Positions 1 through 9,166 are shown, numbered from the stretch's first letter. The stretch is 36,049 bases of DNA from Prolixibacteraceae bacterium UBA6162 (GCA_002428215.1 DIUI01000114.1:1-36049), one strand, 5' to 3'. The notes: a model not told the origin generated them from the letters alone. Numbers and translations are program-made.

Positions 1-508
1 ATTTGTAGGCTGCTTCTATCATTTTTTTACCCTCATAAATGTTGTGGGTCGCAGGTTTCTCTACAAAAACATCCTTTCCTGCCTGACAAGCCCAGATGGT
101 TTGCAGTGCATGCCAATGATTCGGTGTAGCCAACATTACGGCGTCGATATCCTTTTTTTCGTAGGTTCTTCTGAAGTCCTGCTCAATGGCAACCTTTTTG
201 CCATAGGAGGTTTCAAACTCTTTGGCCCGCGTCTGAAGAACATTCATATCGGGATCACTCAGTTCCACCACTTCAACATTCGATTTGGAGGAAAGACCCA
301 TAATGCTGCTTATGTGTGACTTTCCGCGACCGTTGACTCCCAGAACAGCTACCCGAACCCGATCATTGGCACCTTTGGCACCGGAGGGAATAATTACAGG
401 AGCTTCGATGGTTTCATTCATAATTCCTGGCGTTACTGCAGCCAAAAGTGCTCCTCCCGAAGCCTGTTTCAGGAAAGTTCTTCTGGACGGGTTGGTTTTC
501 TCTTTCAT
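1..508 (-). CDS. Gfo/Idh/MocA family oxidoreductase, Tat-exported (N-terminal part)
   Basis: Partial gene: it starts with ATG at 508 and runs off the left edge, giving about 169 visible residues. The start carries a twin-arginine signal (SRRTFLK, residues 8-14) followed by a small hydrophobic stretch, so the protein is probably folded with its cofactor and exported by Tat. A Rossmann segment follows (VRVAVLGVNGRGKSHISSI, around residue 57), then DAVMLATPNHWHA and the family motif EKPAT, in which the lysine normally contacts the nicotinamide cofactor. These are the NAD(P)-binding half of Gfo/Idh/MocA dehydrogenases, which oxidise or reduce sugars and sugar derivatives. It is the last visible gene downstream of the SusCD locus and the DUF6807 gene on the same strand, so a role in metabolising the imported ligand is inferred. 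The substrate cannot be told, because the C-terminal half is outside the window. Confidence 0.9.
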   Translation of the reverse strand, partial: MKEKTNPSRRTFLKQASGGALLAAVTPGIMNETIEAPVIIPSGAKGANDRVRVAVLGVNGRGKSHISSIMGLSSKSNVEVVELSDPDMNVLQTRAKEFETSYGKKVAIEQDFRRTYEKKDIDAVMLATPNHWHALQTIWACQAGKDVFVEKPATHNIYEGKKMIEAAYK

Positions 509-651
509 ATTTTAAGATTTTATTGGTTTAAATGTACGCTTCTGGTTCGAAAGGGTGAGTTATTCCGTGATGTTAGTAGGCCCAATGATTGCTAAACATG
601 CGAACAACTTGTAAGGTAGAGATTGAGGTAATCTAAGAATTTCAAAGAATG

Positions 652-684
652 AAGCTTATGCCGCAAAAAGTGCAGCATAAGCTT
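652..684 (-). terminator. Stem-loop after the DUF6807 gene
   Basis: A perfect 10-bp inverted repeat (AAGCTTATGC / GCATAAGCTT, at 652-661 and 675-684) lies 7 bases beyond the stop of the DUF6807 gene on the minus strand. It is not followed by a clear T run, so it is a weak intrinsic terminator candidate or an mRNA 3'-end/processing hairpin between this gene and the oxidoreductase gene. Confidence 0.4.
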
Positions 685-691
685 GCTGCAT

Positions 692-1714
692 TTAGAATGC
701 AGCGGAGAATTTATTTGCCAATTGATTGATTTGATCGTCTGAAAGATCACCGCCAATAATCACCTGATGCCGAAGGGTAATGATATCCCCGGCCGAAAGT
801 ACATGTTTCACCTCAGAGCTGTTTTCATCGACCGCTCTTCCGGCAAAATTGTTGTGGGCAAAAAGTCCGTAACCTCTGGCATGCGACCAGGCAGGATAGT
901 TAGGGTTTTTAGGGTGATCCAGGATTACCAGGGTAACAATTTCACCCTCCTTGTCGGCTCGCAGGGCAACCCAACCGCTGCGCTTGCTCCAGACATCACC
1001 GGCAGTGTATCCTTCTGCATTGCGGTACACGCCATTCACGCCGTCGTTGTTTAATACAGGTACCTCCGTAACATTACCACTTGCATCAAGAAACCTTCCC
1101 GGGCGTTGCGACGGCTCTTCAAAAGCCCTATCAACGCGCAATCCCAGCAGACCCTCCTTATTTTCAGTAATGGTAACCTCTGAAGCAGCAGTGAGTTCGG
1201 TGTTCCGGATGATGGAACGAGAAAATTCATCGCCTTCAAAGAGATAGGTGGTTTTTTCAGTCAGGAGAACATTTCCATCCACATCAGCCCAATCGGAATA
1301 TACCACCAATCGGCCTTCTGAGTTGTTCATTTCGGTAATTTCCCGAAGTTTTATAGAACCATACCGGTGCTTATTTTCGGGGGCAATCGCAAAGGAGTTG
1401 TTCCAGAAGTCGAGTCCGTTAACATCCCCGAAATTGAGCCAAAGACCAACATGATGGGGATGATCTGTTCTTTCAAAAGGTCTGGGATTCATCGGAAATC
1501 CGCGAGTAACATCCTTTCCCGAGGCAGTAAAAATGGGATACAAAACCTGCTTCTCCATATCATCCGGATAGATAAAGGAAGTAAAAAGGCTGCCCTCTAC
1601 AAAAACGTCGATTTTTTTCTGCTCCGGATAGGATTTAAACTCCACCGCTGGCGGCTTTGGCGTAGTGGAACAGGCAGAAAAGATCACAATTAGAAGAATT
1701 AAGAGATGTTTCAT
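692..1714 (-). CDS. DUF6807 (PmoA-like) family lipoprotein
   Basis: The 340-residue protein begins with a lipoprotein-type signal (MKHLLILLIVIFSACSTTP; cysteine about residue 14). I chose the ATG at 1714 over the TTG two codons upstream. The body contains the conserved run RTDHPHHVGLWLNFGDVNGLDFWNN, shared by a Bacteroidota/Planctomycetes family often annotated 'PmoA' or DUF6807. The name PmoA reflects an old annotation and should not be read as methane oxygenase activity. The histidine-rich DHPHH motif could bind metal or sugar, but this is inference. It lies downstream of SusD and upstream of a Gfo/Idh/MocA oxidoreductase on the same strand, a pairing seen in loci handling plant or algal sugars and sugar acids. 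Molecular function is unknown. Confidence 0.8.
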   Translation of the reverse strand: MKHLLILLIVIFSACSTTPKPPAVEFKSYPEQKKIDVFVEGSLFTSFIYPDDMEKQVLYPIFTASGKDVTRGFPMNPRPFERTDHPHHVGLWLNFGDVNGLDFWNNSFAIAPENKHRYGSIKLREITEMNNSEGRLVVYSDWADVDGNVLLTEKTTYLFEGDEFSRSIIRNTELTAASEVTITENKEGLLGLRVDRAFEEPSQRPGRFLDASGNVTEVPVLNNDGVNGVYRNAEGYTAGDVWSKRSGWVALRADKEGEIVTLVILDHPKNPNYPAWSHARGYGLFAHNNFAGRAVDENSSEVKHVLSAGDIITLRHQVIIGGDLSDDQINQLANKFSAAF

Positions 1715-1869
1715 ATGCAATAATTATTTGTAGTGACTTTACACTTTCTATTCGTTTTTTAAGCCAGCCCCGGTAAAGATATTACCCAAGGATAGCCATC
1801 TTGCGTCGGATGCTTGGTAGTTTAATTGTAAAACTATTTCTATTTCAGGATTCTATAAGTTGAGATAAA

Positions 1870-1903
1870 GAACACATACTGCCCAAAACAGCAGCATGTG
1901 TTC
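1870..1903 (-). terminator. Stem-loop 3' of the susCD pair
   Basis: An 8-bp outer stem (GAACACAT at 1870-1877 with ATGTGTTC at 1896-1903) continues past one mismatch into a 4-bp inner stem (CTGC/GCAG) with an 8-base loop. On the minus strand it starts 20 bases after the SusD stop and is followed by TTTATC. It probably ends or stabilises the susCD transcript, leaving the DUF6807 gene as a lower-expressed distal part or a separate unit. The T tract is poor, hence modest confidence. Confidence 0.45.
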
Positions 1904-1922
1904 AAATCTAATACTTTATGGA

Positions 1923-3734
1923 TTAATATCCCGGGTTTTGTTCCAATTTTGGAGCCCTGCGCAACTCAGCTGTTTCAATAGGAATCCAATAAAGCTTTGG
2001 ATGAAACTTGCTGTCGGGTTGTGCTCTGCGCCGTATCCAGGTGGTTTCCTTAACGCCGTCAGTCGTAACTTCAAGAATATCAATTCCCCAGGGCGTGCCA
2101 GCAAGGGCTTGATCTAAAATTTTCCACCTTCGGACATCGAACCAGCGAATATCTTCACCAAAAAGTTCAATTTTTCGTTCCTGACGAAGTGCTGTTCTTA
2201 CATCTCCGGTAAAGTTGGGCATTGCCGATCGGTTCCGGATCATATTGATATATTGAGAAGCAGTCTGAGCATCACCCAACTCCAAAAGAGCCTCGGCATA
2301 ATTGAGCAATACCTCGGCATAACGCATGTGTATCCATACATTTTGGTTGTTGCCATCCCTGCCGTTGGTTTGATCGTCCATGAATTTCTTAAGAAGGTAT
2401 CCAACCTGGGTTCCATTCCAGTTGTCAACCGGGCCTTGACGTGTATCTAAACCAAAACGCTCGCTTACTACTTTCCCTCCCGAAATAACTATACGGGTAC
2501 GACGGTCATATATTCCTAGAGGATCTATTTCTGCTAAATTGGGGAATCGGGGCTGCCATACGGCACTATCGTATAAAACGCTGGCATAGAAGCGTGGATC
2601 ACGGTGGTAATAAGGGTTTTCGTAGGTGTATTTGGTTGATTTGTTGACGTAACGTCCATTTACAACCTCAAAATGATCAAAAAAGCTCGATCCGTCTTCC
2701 ATCTGATAGCTATCGACCATGCTCTGTAGCGGCCCATTTCTGCCAAAATTGCTGATACCGTTAGGACCGCAAGTTCGGTTCTGCGAATGCGTGGTACCAA
2801 CGTCAGGGCGGAACATTCTACCCCAGATAATCTCATCATCTGCGAGATTATAGGCTTTGAACATGGCAAAATAATTCTCAGCAACAGCTTTCTTATCCGG
2901 TGCTCCAAAGTCTGAAAGTTTAACCGTTCCAAGATCAATCACAGCCTTAGCTGCATCACGGGCAGCTGTCCAAAGCGCAGTACGGTTAGGGTTTGAATAA
3001 CCCACTAAACTATTCGCGGCGGTTCCATCAGCTGTAAGATCACTTGCAGCAAACAACAAGACTCTCGATTTCAATGCTAGAGCGGACTCTCGGGTAGCTC
3101 GACCCATCTCCATCTGACTTTTCAGCTTGAGCAATCCCGCTGCAGCATTGCAGTCAGATACAATGAAATTAACCGTTTCCTCAAACGTAGCTCGACCAAT
3201 ATTAAGATAATCATCGCCAAGGGTAAAGGACTTATCAAGAATGGGGACTCCTCCATAACTTCGGAGTAACACATGATAAATCCATGCACGAAGAAAGAGT
3301 GCCTCTCCTTTCAAAACTTTCGCTTGTTCTTCAACAACCACCTTTTCTGCGCCAGAGTAACTCTCTGCAACTTTGTCAATATTATCGAGAAATAGATTAA
3401 CCCGCTGAATATTTGAATATTGTGGCCATGCCAGATGGCCTCGATTGCTGCTTAGATTGTCACCTGAAATAGTTCCTTGATGATAAGCACTATTTACATC
3501 TCCACGGGCAATTATCAATTCATCGGCCATGCTTCCAAGCATTTCGCCTTTGTTCATTCCATAGTCTATTTGATTGTATGCACGTGTAAGGTAAGTCTTA
3601 GCCAGATTAATATCAGACCAAACTACCGGATCGGAGTAACTGCTGGGTGGATTTTTGTCGAGAATCTCTTCGCACGATGCAAAAAGAATAAACAACAGTG
3701 CCAATATTTTTAAAGATAAATTTTCTCGTTTCAT
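1923..3734 (-). CDS. SusD/RagB family nutrient-binding outer membrane lipoprotein
   Basis: The 603-residue protein has a lipoprotein signal peptide (MKRENLSLKILALLFILFASC, cysteine at residue 21), consistent with anchoring at the cell surface after export. The body fits the SusD/RagB family: an N-terminal EEILDKNPPSSYSDP segment, TPR-like helices (EQAKVLKGEALFLRAWIYH; WIHMRYAEVLLNYAEALLELG) and the typical ending YWIPIETAELRRAPKLEQNPGY. SusD proteins form the lid of the SusC transporter and bind oligosaccharides or other ligands for TonB-dependent import. It lies 25 bases downstream of the SusC gene, so the two are surely co-transcribed. Length is normal for the larger RagB/SusD members. The ligand cannot be read from sequence; no glycoside hydrolase is adjacent within the window. 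Confidence 0.96.
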   Translation of the reverse strand: MKRENLSLKILALLFILFASCEEILDKNPPSSYSDPVVWSDINLAKTYLTRAYNQIDYGMNKGEMLGSMADELIIARGDVNSAYHQGTISGDNLSSNRGHLAWPQYSNIQRVNLFLDNIDKVAESYSGAEKVVVEEQAKVLKGEALFLRAWIYHVLLRSYGGVPILDKSFTLGDDYLNIGRATFEETVNFIVSDCNAAAGLLKLKSQMEMGRATRESALALKSRVLLFAASDLTADGTAANSLVGYSNPNRTALWTAARDAAKAVIDLGTVKLSDFGAPDKKAVAENYFAMFKAYNLADDEIIWGRMFRPDVGTTHSQNRTCGPNGISNFGRNGPLQSMVDSYQMEDGSSFFDHFEVVNGRYVNKSTKYTYENPYYHRDPRFYASVLYDSAVWQPRFPNLAEIDPLGIYDRRTRIVISGGKVVSERFGLDTRQGPVDNWNGTQVGYLLKKFMDDQTNGRDGNNQNVWIHMRYAEVLLNYAEALLELGDAQTASQYINMIRNRSAMPNFTGDVRTALRQERKIELFGEDIRWFDVRRWKILDQALAGTPWGIDILEVTTDGVKETTWIRRRAQPDSKFHPKLYWIPIETAELRRAPKLEQNPGY

Positions 3735-3759
3735 ATCAGTATATTTTTAACGGCTTTGA

Positions 3760-6700
3760 TTAAAAAGTAATTTGAGCACCAATTGACATCACTTTCATAA
3801 TTGGGTATGCCCCCATACTTCCCGTTTCTGGATCCATGATTTTATTGCCAGAATAAATCAAAAACAGGTTTTGTCCAGCGACGTAAACTTTTGCGTCGGC
3901 AATCCCAATTTTATCTACCATAGTCTTAGGAATCAGGTAGCTCAGCTGTAGGTTTTTTAAACGGGCATAGGAAACATCAGCATAGTGATAGTCAGTTCTG
4001 TGACTGCCTCTCCAATACTCCTCGATACGTTCATATGCTCTGGGTTTGGTTCCGTTTGGATTGTCGGGTGTCCAGCGGTCATCGGCATCCCACTTAAAGT
4101 AGTTACCGGCCGATCCTATGCGCTCGTCAGAATATATGTAACGCAAAGCCCTACCGTGACCTTGCACGAGTGCCCTTAGCTGCCAGTTTTTATATGCTGC
4201 ATCGAAAGAGAGACCAAAGGTTAGTTCAGGTGTAGTAGTGAGTGGGAAAAGTTGTCGGTCGTCGGTCGTAATTTTACCATCACCGTCGTAATCCTCAATA
4301 ATAAGATCACCTGGGCGGGCCTGTGGCAAATGTGCAGTAGAATTAACATGATCCATGTCTCTGTATACTCCCAAATACCGGTAAAGTAAAAGTGCGTTCA
4401 TTGGCTTTCCTGTGCGAGTTTGCCATGGCACCGGGGCTTGTGGCTCATCGGCCTCAACAATCCGGTTGCGTGCAAAAGCAGCATTGGCTGATACTGAATA
4501 TTTGAATTCACCGCTTTGGTCACGATAGGCTACTACTGCTTCGAACCCACGGTTGGTTACAACACCAAAGTTTTCGTCGGGCAGACTAATCCCGGTAAAT
4601 CGGGGCACAGATACGTCACGCTTGATCAAAATATCTGAGCGCCGTTCGTAAAAAAAGTCTGTTTCTATGGAAAGTTTTCGATTGAGCGTAATCGCCTCAA
4701 AACCTACGTTGTATACATTGGCTACTTCCCAGGTTATAAATGGGTTCGGTACATTCGATTGATCAAGACCTGCTGCATAGTTCCGGCTTTCCCCATAACT
4801 GTAACCTGTATTGAAGCCATAACTTGTGAGATATTGGAAAGCAGCTACCTGGTCGTTACCCATCTGTCCGAACGAACCCCTTAATTTAAAGTCGCTTATG
4901 AAGGAAAGGTTATTTTGCCACCAATCCTGTTCAGATGGCCGGTAACCAAACAATACCGATGGGAAATTGCCCCACCGGCCAGTCTCTTTTGAGAAGCGGA
5001 GTGAACCATCGCGACGGAAATTGAACTGAAAGAGATAAATCCCCTTATAGTCGTATCCGAAACGCCCGAAGTAATTCACCCTTGCATCAAGGCCCACAAA
5101 CTCGTTGTTGTTTTTCTCAGCATCGCCACCAGCAAAGAGGTAAGGCAGCTGATCAGAGATAAAGAAACGTCTGAAAGCTTCAAAACCTCCGTTGTTAAAC
5201 TCATTTTGTTCGTATGCTACAAAGGCAGAAATGTTATGAGCATTATTCAGCGTTGTTTCGTAATCCAATTTAGCGTTTATGGTTTTTGATTCGGAGTAGG
5301 CCGAATAGTTGGTAACCCTTGGTTCCGCATAACCAATGGTTTTTGCTCTTAAAAAAGCGGAGCCATCCTCTTTGCCTGTATTGCCGGCAGCCAGGTATGA
5401 GGTCTCATCCAGCGTATATAATGTCCAGGGTTTCTGAAAAAGTTTACGGCGTTGCATATATATGTCATAAGCAAAATACCCGCTCAGCACGAGACCTTCA
5501 ATGCCAGGGATTTTAAGTGATGCACTGAACAGATTGTCGGCACGGTATCGTTTGTCATCATCGAAACCGGTTTGAAATGAAGCCGATACCATAGGCTGAT
5601 CTCCGTATTCAATATCAGGACCCGGAAGATCTGTTCCCGGGAAAATGGCATGGGATGTTGGATACATCCTAATTAATGTATTGAAAATAGAGCTTGTACT
5701 TTTGGTGGGATACATTCGGTTCTCCTGCACGGCACTCATATTAAGGCCCAAGGTCAGATAGTCGTTAACCTTTGAATTGATGCTTACTTTTAGATTGTAG
5801 CGATTGTAGGAAGTTGCTGAATTGACATAAATACCGTCATCGAATTGTGTGCCAAAAGATGTATGATAGGTTGTACGGCTTGTTCCACCAGAGAGAGCCA
5901 GATTATGGCTGCGGGTGCTACTATAAGGCTTCAACGCCTCCGCATACCAATCGGTATTGGGATGCGTCCAGGGAAATTCTCCGGAACGATATTTTTCAAC
6001 ATCTGCCAAAGAATAGCGCATATTGGCTTCCGGCACATTTCGGTATGACTGCATTTCGCGGATCATAGTTGCATAGGTCGCAGCATCTGCCAGCTCCGGC
6101 AGCTTTGAAGGTGATAAGAACCCCTCATAAAAGCTGTAGGTCAGTTTAGCAGGAGTATCGGTTGCACCTCCTTTGGTCGTCACCAAAATGACCCCATTGG
6201 CTGCCCTTGAACCATAGATGGCTGCAGATGCATCCTTGAGAACGGTTATTGATTCAATATCTTCGGGATTTAAAGAATTAAGGTCGCGACCAGGAATTCC
6301 ATCAATTACTACCAGGGGTTGATTTTCGCCAAATGTGCTGCTGCCTCTTACTCTTATGGTTGCAGCATCATTGCCGGGTTCCCCCGACTCCTGCATAAAT
6401 ATACCTCCGGGAAGTCTGCCAGCAAGGGCATTAGACACTCTTGATACCGGAGCTGCAGTTAGCTCCTCGGCTCTAACTGCAGTAACCGACCCAATCACAT
6501 TCTCACGTCGCTGTGTTCCATAGCCAATCGCCACAACCTCATCGAGACCGATGGTTTGATCCTGCATTTCAACACTTAACGTGGTTTGACCCTGATAGGC
6601 AATTTCCTGAGAACGCATACCCACAAAAGAGAAGACGATGACAGATCCGCTCGGCACAGTGGCTAAACTATATCTTCCATCTACATCAGTAATTGTACCG

Positions 6701-7167
6701 ATAGTGGTCCCCTTTACAACCACTGTGACCCCAGGCAGTGGACTCCCTGAGCGATCGGTGACCAAACCCGAAAGCGTTGCTTGCTGCAAGGAGGCATTCA
6801 TTTCTCTGGGCGCCAAAACGATTTTCCTGTCAACAATGTTATAGACTACATCGGTTTCGGCAAATAACAGAGTCAAAATTTCATTAACATTCACATCCTC
6901 AGCTTGTATTGAAACTGTGCGTTTAACATCTACCAATTTTTCATTGTATAGAAAATAAAACTCTGTTTGGTTCTCAATATCATCCAGTATAGATTCGAGC
7001 GAAGAGTTGCTATGGCTGAGTGAAAGCTTAGTTCGCTGGGCATATGCCTCACTGGCAAACCCTTGAAAAAAACCGGCTAAAATAAGAAATAGGATTAATC
7101 TCATAATTAATAAGGCCTTCTTAACCGGCTCAAATTGGCTTGCCCGGTTGTTTACGCATTTTTTCAT
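3760..7167 (-). CDS. SusC/RagA-type TonB-linked outer membrane transporter with STN domain
   Basis: The 1135-residue TonB-dependent transporter has, in order: a long signal peptide (to about residue 43, ending ...ASEAYAQ); an STN domain (about 45-120) that relays ligand binding to an anti-sigma factor; a carboxypeptidase-regulatory-like domain (about 130-203, LSGLVTDRSGSPLPGVTVVVKG); the SusC signature GLDEVVAIGYGTQRRENVIGSV (about 207-228); a plug domain with TIRVRGSSTFGENQPLVVIDG; and a 22-stranded-type barrel ending in a C-terminal phenylalanine (GAQITF). With SusD it forms the energy-dependent importer of the locus. The STN domain matches the FecR-type anti-sigma and ECF sigma genes directly upstream, so expression is likely self-induced by the transported ligand. 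The start at 7167 gives an unusually long n-region; an internal ATG at residue 22 is possible. Confidence 0.96.
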   Translation of the reverse strand: MKKCVNNRASQFEPVKKALLIMRLILFLILAGFFQGFASEAYAQRTKLSLSHSNSSLESILDDIENQTEFYFLYNEKLVDVKRTVSIQAEDVNVNEILTLLFAETDVVYNIVDRKIVLAPREMNASLQQATLSGLVTDRSGSPLPGVTVVVKGTTIGTITDVDGRYSLATVPSGSVIVFSFVGMRSQEIAYQGQTTLSVEMQDQTIGLDEVVAIGYGTQRRENVIGSVTAVRAEELTAAPVSRVSNALAGRLPGGIFMQESGEPGNDAATIRVRGSSTFGENQPLVVIDGIPGRDLNSLNPEDIESITVLKDASAAIYGSRAANGVILVTTKGGATDTPAKLTYSFYEGFLSPSKLPELADAATYATMIREMQSYRNVPEANMRYSLADVEKYRSGEFPWTHPNTDWYAEALKPYSSTRSHNLALSGGTSRTTYHTSFGTQFDDGIYVNSATSYNRYNLKVSINSKVNDYLTLGLNMSAVQENRMYPTKSTSSIFNTLIRMYPTSHAIFPGTDLPGPDIEYGDQPMVSASFQTGFDDDKRYRADNLFSASLKIPGIEGLVLSGYFAYDIYMQRRKLFQKPWTLYTLDETSYLAAGNTGKEDGSAFLRAKTIGYAEPRVTNYSAYSESKTINAKLDYETTLNNAHNISAFVAYEQNEFNNGGFEAFRRFFISDQLPYLFAGGDAEKNNNEFVGLDARVNYFGRFGYDYKGIYLFQFNFRRDGSLRFSKETGRWGNFPSVLFGYRPSEQDWWQNNLSFISDFKLRGSFGQMGNDQVAAFQYLTSYGFNTGYSYGESRNYAAGLDQSNVPNPFITWEVANVYNVGFEAITLNRKLSIETDFFYERRSDILIKRDVSVPRFTGISLPDENFGVVTNRGFEAVVAYRDQSGEFKYSVSANAAFARNRIVEADEPQAPVPWQTRTGKPMNALLLYRYLGVYRDMDHVNSTAHLPQARPGDLIIEDYDGDGKITTDDRQLFPLTTTPELTFGLSFDAAYKNWQLRALVQGHGRALRYIYSDERIGSAGNYFKWDADDRWTPDNPNGTKPRAYERIEEYWRGSHRTDYHYADVSYARLKNLQLSYLIPKTMVDKIGIADAKVYVAGQNLFLIYSGNKIMDPETGSMGAYPIMKVMSIGAQITF

Positions 7168-7210
7168 AAATTTGAAATGTTTAGTTTTTAAAAATTCTTT
7201 TAGAGTTTTG

Positions 7211-7236
7211 AAGGAAATCGTTGGCGCGATTTCCTT
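7211..7236. repeat. 10-bp perfect inverted repeat in the susC 5' region
   Basis: AAGGAAATCG (7211-7220) and CGATTTCCTT (7227-7236) form a 10-bp perfect hairpin with a 6-base loop inside the 231-base gap between the FecR and SusC genes. On the plus strand the stem runs straight into a T tract (seven T after the CC), which looks like an intrinsic terminator for antisense transcription. On the minus strand, the direction of the operon, it would be a leader hairpin about 44 bases before the SusC start codon. Confidence 0.55.
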
Positions 7237-7398
7237 TTTTTCTAAACAGTAGATGTATCATCTCTATTCTTCATAATTTCAGCAATTTAGGTTTATCGTT
7301 ATTAATCGGTTGTTAGAATAGTCTTTATGAGATAATCTTGCTTCGTAATTTTAATCTTTCATACACACTCTATACTATTAATTTAGAGATTCAACAAT

Positions 7399-8427
7399 TC
7401 AGCTTCTTTTGGAAATAATTACCTGCTCCCGGTTCCAACTGCCATCACCATTCTGTGATCTAGGCAAGATACGGTAACGGATGGGAGAAGTCATTTGGAT
7501 CAGACGCATAACCTCTTCGAGAGAATCGTCTTCGAAGGTGCCACGAAAGAAATATTGATCCAGTTCCGAATCGACTATAACCACCTCAACATTGAACCAT
7601 CTTGATATCCGTCGGACTACCTCCGACATTGGATCACCACGGAAGATGAGCTTTCCTTGTGTCCATGAAGTATATTTCAAAACATCGGTGTTTTCAATGA
7701 AAATCTGTTTCTCACGGAAGATTAATCGCTCACCCGGGTGCATCTCAACAGGCTGACTTCCAGTCAATGCAATAAATTCCAGGCTTCCTTCAACCAGAAT
7801 AACCTCAATATATGGTGCGTCGGGATAGGCATTCAGATTAAACTGGGTGCCCAATACCTTTATCGCAGAACCGGCTATCTGAACAATAAATGGATTTTCT
7901 GCATTAGCTATAACCTCAAAATTGGCCTCACCCTGCAACTCTATATTTCGGTTTGACGTAAATGGAAGTTGATATGATAAAGATGAGCCGCTATTGAGAA
8001 ACCCCTTGGTTCCATCGGGCAAGACAAAGGACACCCTTGCACCCATAGGGGCCTCAATGGTAGCCTTTGATGGCAAATCAAGAACAATATGAGATTCATC
8101 TTTCCATGAAAACATCAAATAAAACAGCGCTAAAACTACAGGCAACAGCAAGATAGCTGCAACTTTGGAATATAGAGCATAAGGCGACAGCTTCTGATGT
8201 TCTTGGGGCTTTAAAACATTTTGACGAACGGTATACAACAAATGAGTTAGATCAATCTCTTCTGCAGGTTTAGATAAAGTTATATTCCAGGAATTTCTTA
8301 AGTATGAGTGAAGCGCAGAGTTATATTTGCCATCAGCAAACATCTGCTCAACAATTTCAGATTCTTCTCCGTTAGCGTTACCGGAAAGATATCTTTCTAT
8401 CAAATCAATCTCTTTAAGGTTTAGCAT
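7399..8427 (-). CDS. FecR family anti-sigma factor (DUF4974)
   Basis: The 342-residue protein has the standard Bacteroidota FecR layout: a cytoplasmic N-terminal part (residues 1-85) expected to bind the sigma factor, one transmembrane helix (about 88-108, VAAILLLPVVLALFYLMF), a periplasmic FecR domain (about 125-240, with APMGARVSFVLPDGTKGFLNSGSSL and GEANFEVIANAENPFIVQIAGSAIKVLGTQF), and a C-terminal DUF4974 STN-like domain (LIFRGDPMSEVVRRISRWFNVEV onward). It lies between the sigma factor and SusC genes on the same strand. By family knowledge it holds the sigma factor inactive until the STN domain of ligand-loaded SusC signals across the periplasm. The first periplasmic loop and the DUF4974 part are intact, so a working regulator is expected. 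Confidence 0.95.
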   Translation of the reverse strand: MLNLKEIDLIERYLSGNANGEESEIVEQMFADGKYNSALHSYLRNSWNITLSKPAEEIDLTHLLYTVRQNVLKPQEHQKLSPYALYSKVAAILLLPVVLALFYLMFSWKDESHIVLDLPSKATIEAPMGARVSFVLPDGTKGFLNSGSSLSYQLPFTSNRNIELQGEANFEVIANAENPFIVQIAGSAIKVLGTQFNLNAYPDAPYIEVILVEGSLEFIALTGSQPVEMHPGERLIFREKQIFIENTDVLKYTSWTQGKLIFRGDPMSEVVRRISRWFNVEVVIVDSELDQYFFRGTFEDDSLEEVMRLIQMTSPIRYRILPRSQNGDGSWNREQVIISKRS

Positions 8428-8605
8428 AGGTTATATATGAAAGAAGTCAAAATCTTCCCTTCTAAATCATAATACACCTGAAATCACCTTTTCTCATCTC
8501 AAAAAGGGTGAAATTTATTTAAAACGTTAAAAAATAGACGTGATTTTTTGCTCTGGACCATGCAGCGATTGCAAAATTGCATTTAAAAAAGATCTGGTTA
8601 ATTTA

Positions 8606-9166
8606 TTAAGGCAAATTTTCGCTCCCCAGGTTGTGCCTTAAAAATTTAAGGGCTGCCGAAAGATAATTGTCAACAGTTCCGGAACTTAAATTTAAATCCT
8701 CCGCTATCTCCTTCGAGGACATTCCCTGTTTGCGACTTTTAAGAAACACCAACTTTTGAGTGTCCGGTAACTGTCCTATTAGCTCATCAATTTTTGCAAG
8801 TAAATCCCGGTAGTGGGTTCTGAGTTCAATCGTTTCAGCACCCGATTCAAACTCAGTAGAGACTTGTTTGAGAAAAGTATGGTGATTCAGCCGCTTTCGA
8901 TAAATATTGCATATATCGTTATAAGCAATCGTAAACAAATAGGCCTTAAAAGATTGTTGTGGATCTATTTTTTCGCGGTTAAGCCAAACTTTCAAAAACA
9001 CGCCCTGCACCAAACCCTCGGCATCGAGTTTTGACTTCAAATACTTTTTACCGAATGAATACAAGTGTTTCGCAAATTTATCAAACAAGATTCCGAACGC
9101 AGCAGCATCTCCTGTTTTAAGCCGAGCAATGATTCCTTCCTCATCTTCAATTTGCGGTTTATGCAT
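8606..9166 (-). CDS. ECF RNA polymerase sigma factor (Bacteroidota family 1)
   Basis: The 186-residue protein has sigma region 2 (LFDKFAKHLYSFGKKYLKSKLDAEGLVQGVFLKVWLNRE, then KAYLFTIAYNDICNIYRKR) and a sigma-70 region 4 helix-turn-helix (LPDTQKLVFLKSRKQGMSSKEIAEDLNLSSGTVDNYLSAALKFLR). It is the first gene of the minus-strand run sigma, FecR, SusC, SusD, and should redirect RNA polymerase to the promoters of this uptake locus when released by the FecR protein. The region 2 run reads DAEGLVQGVF where many relatives have DAEDIVQEVF, so two usually acidic positions are glycine. This could be lineage drift or a small effect on core binding. The gap of 178 bases to the FecR gene holds no other ORF I can support. 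Confidence 0.95.
   Translation of the reverse strand: MHKPQIEDEEGIIARLKTGDAAAFGILFDKFAKHLYSFGKKYLKSKLDAEGLVQGVFLKVWLNREKIDPQQSFKAYLFTIAYNDICNIYRKRLNHHTFLKQVSTEFESGAETIELRTHYRDLLAKIDELIGQLPDTQKLVFLKSRKQGMSSKEIAEDLNLSSGTVDNYLSAALKFLRHNLGSENLP

Noticed and set aside
951..1247. Plus-strand ORF of 98 codons
   Set aside because: It lies fully inside the DUF6807 gene on the other strand, has no family motif and low-complexity Ser/Pro/Arg content typical of antisense frames.
5319..6068. Several plus-strand ORFs of 65-73 codons opposite susC
   Set aside because: Antisense shadows of the well-supported SusC coding sequence; no start region or conserved motif.
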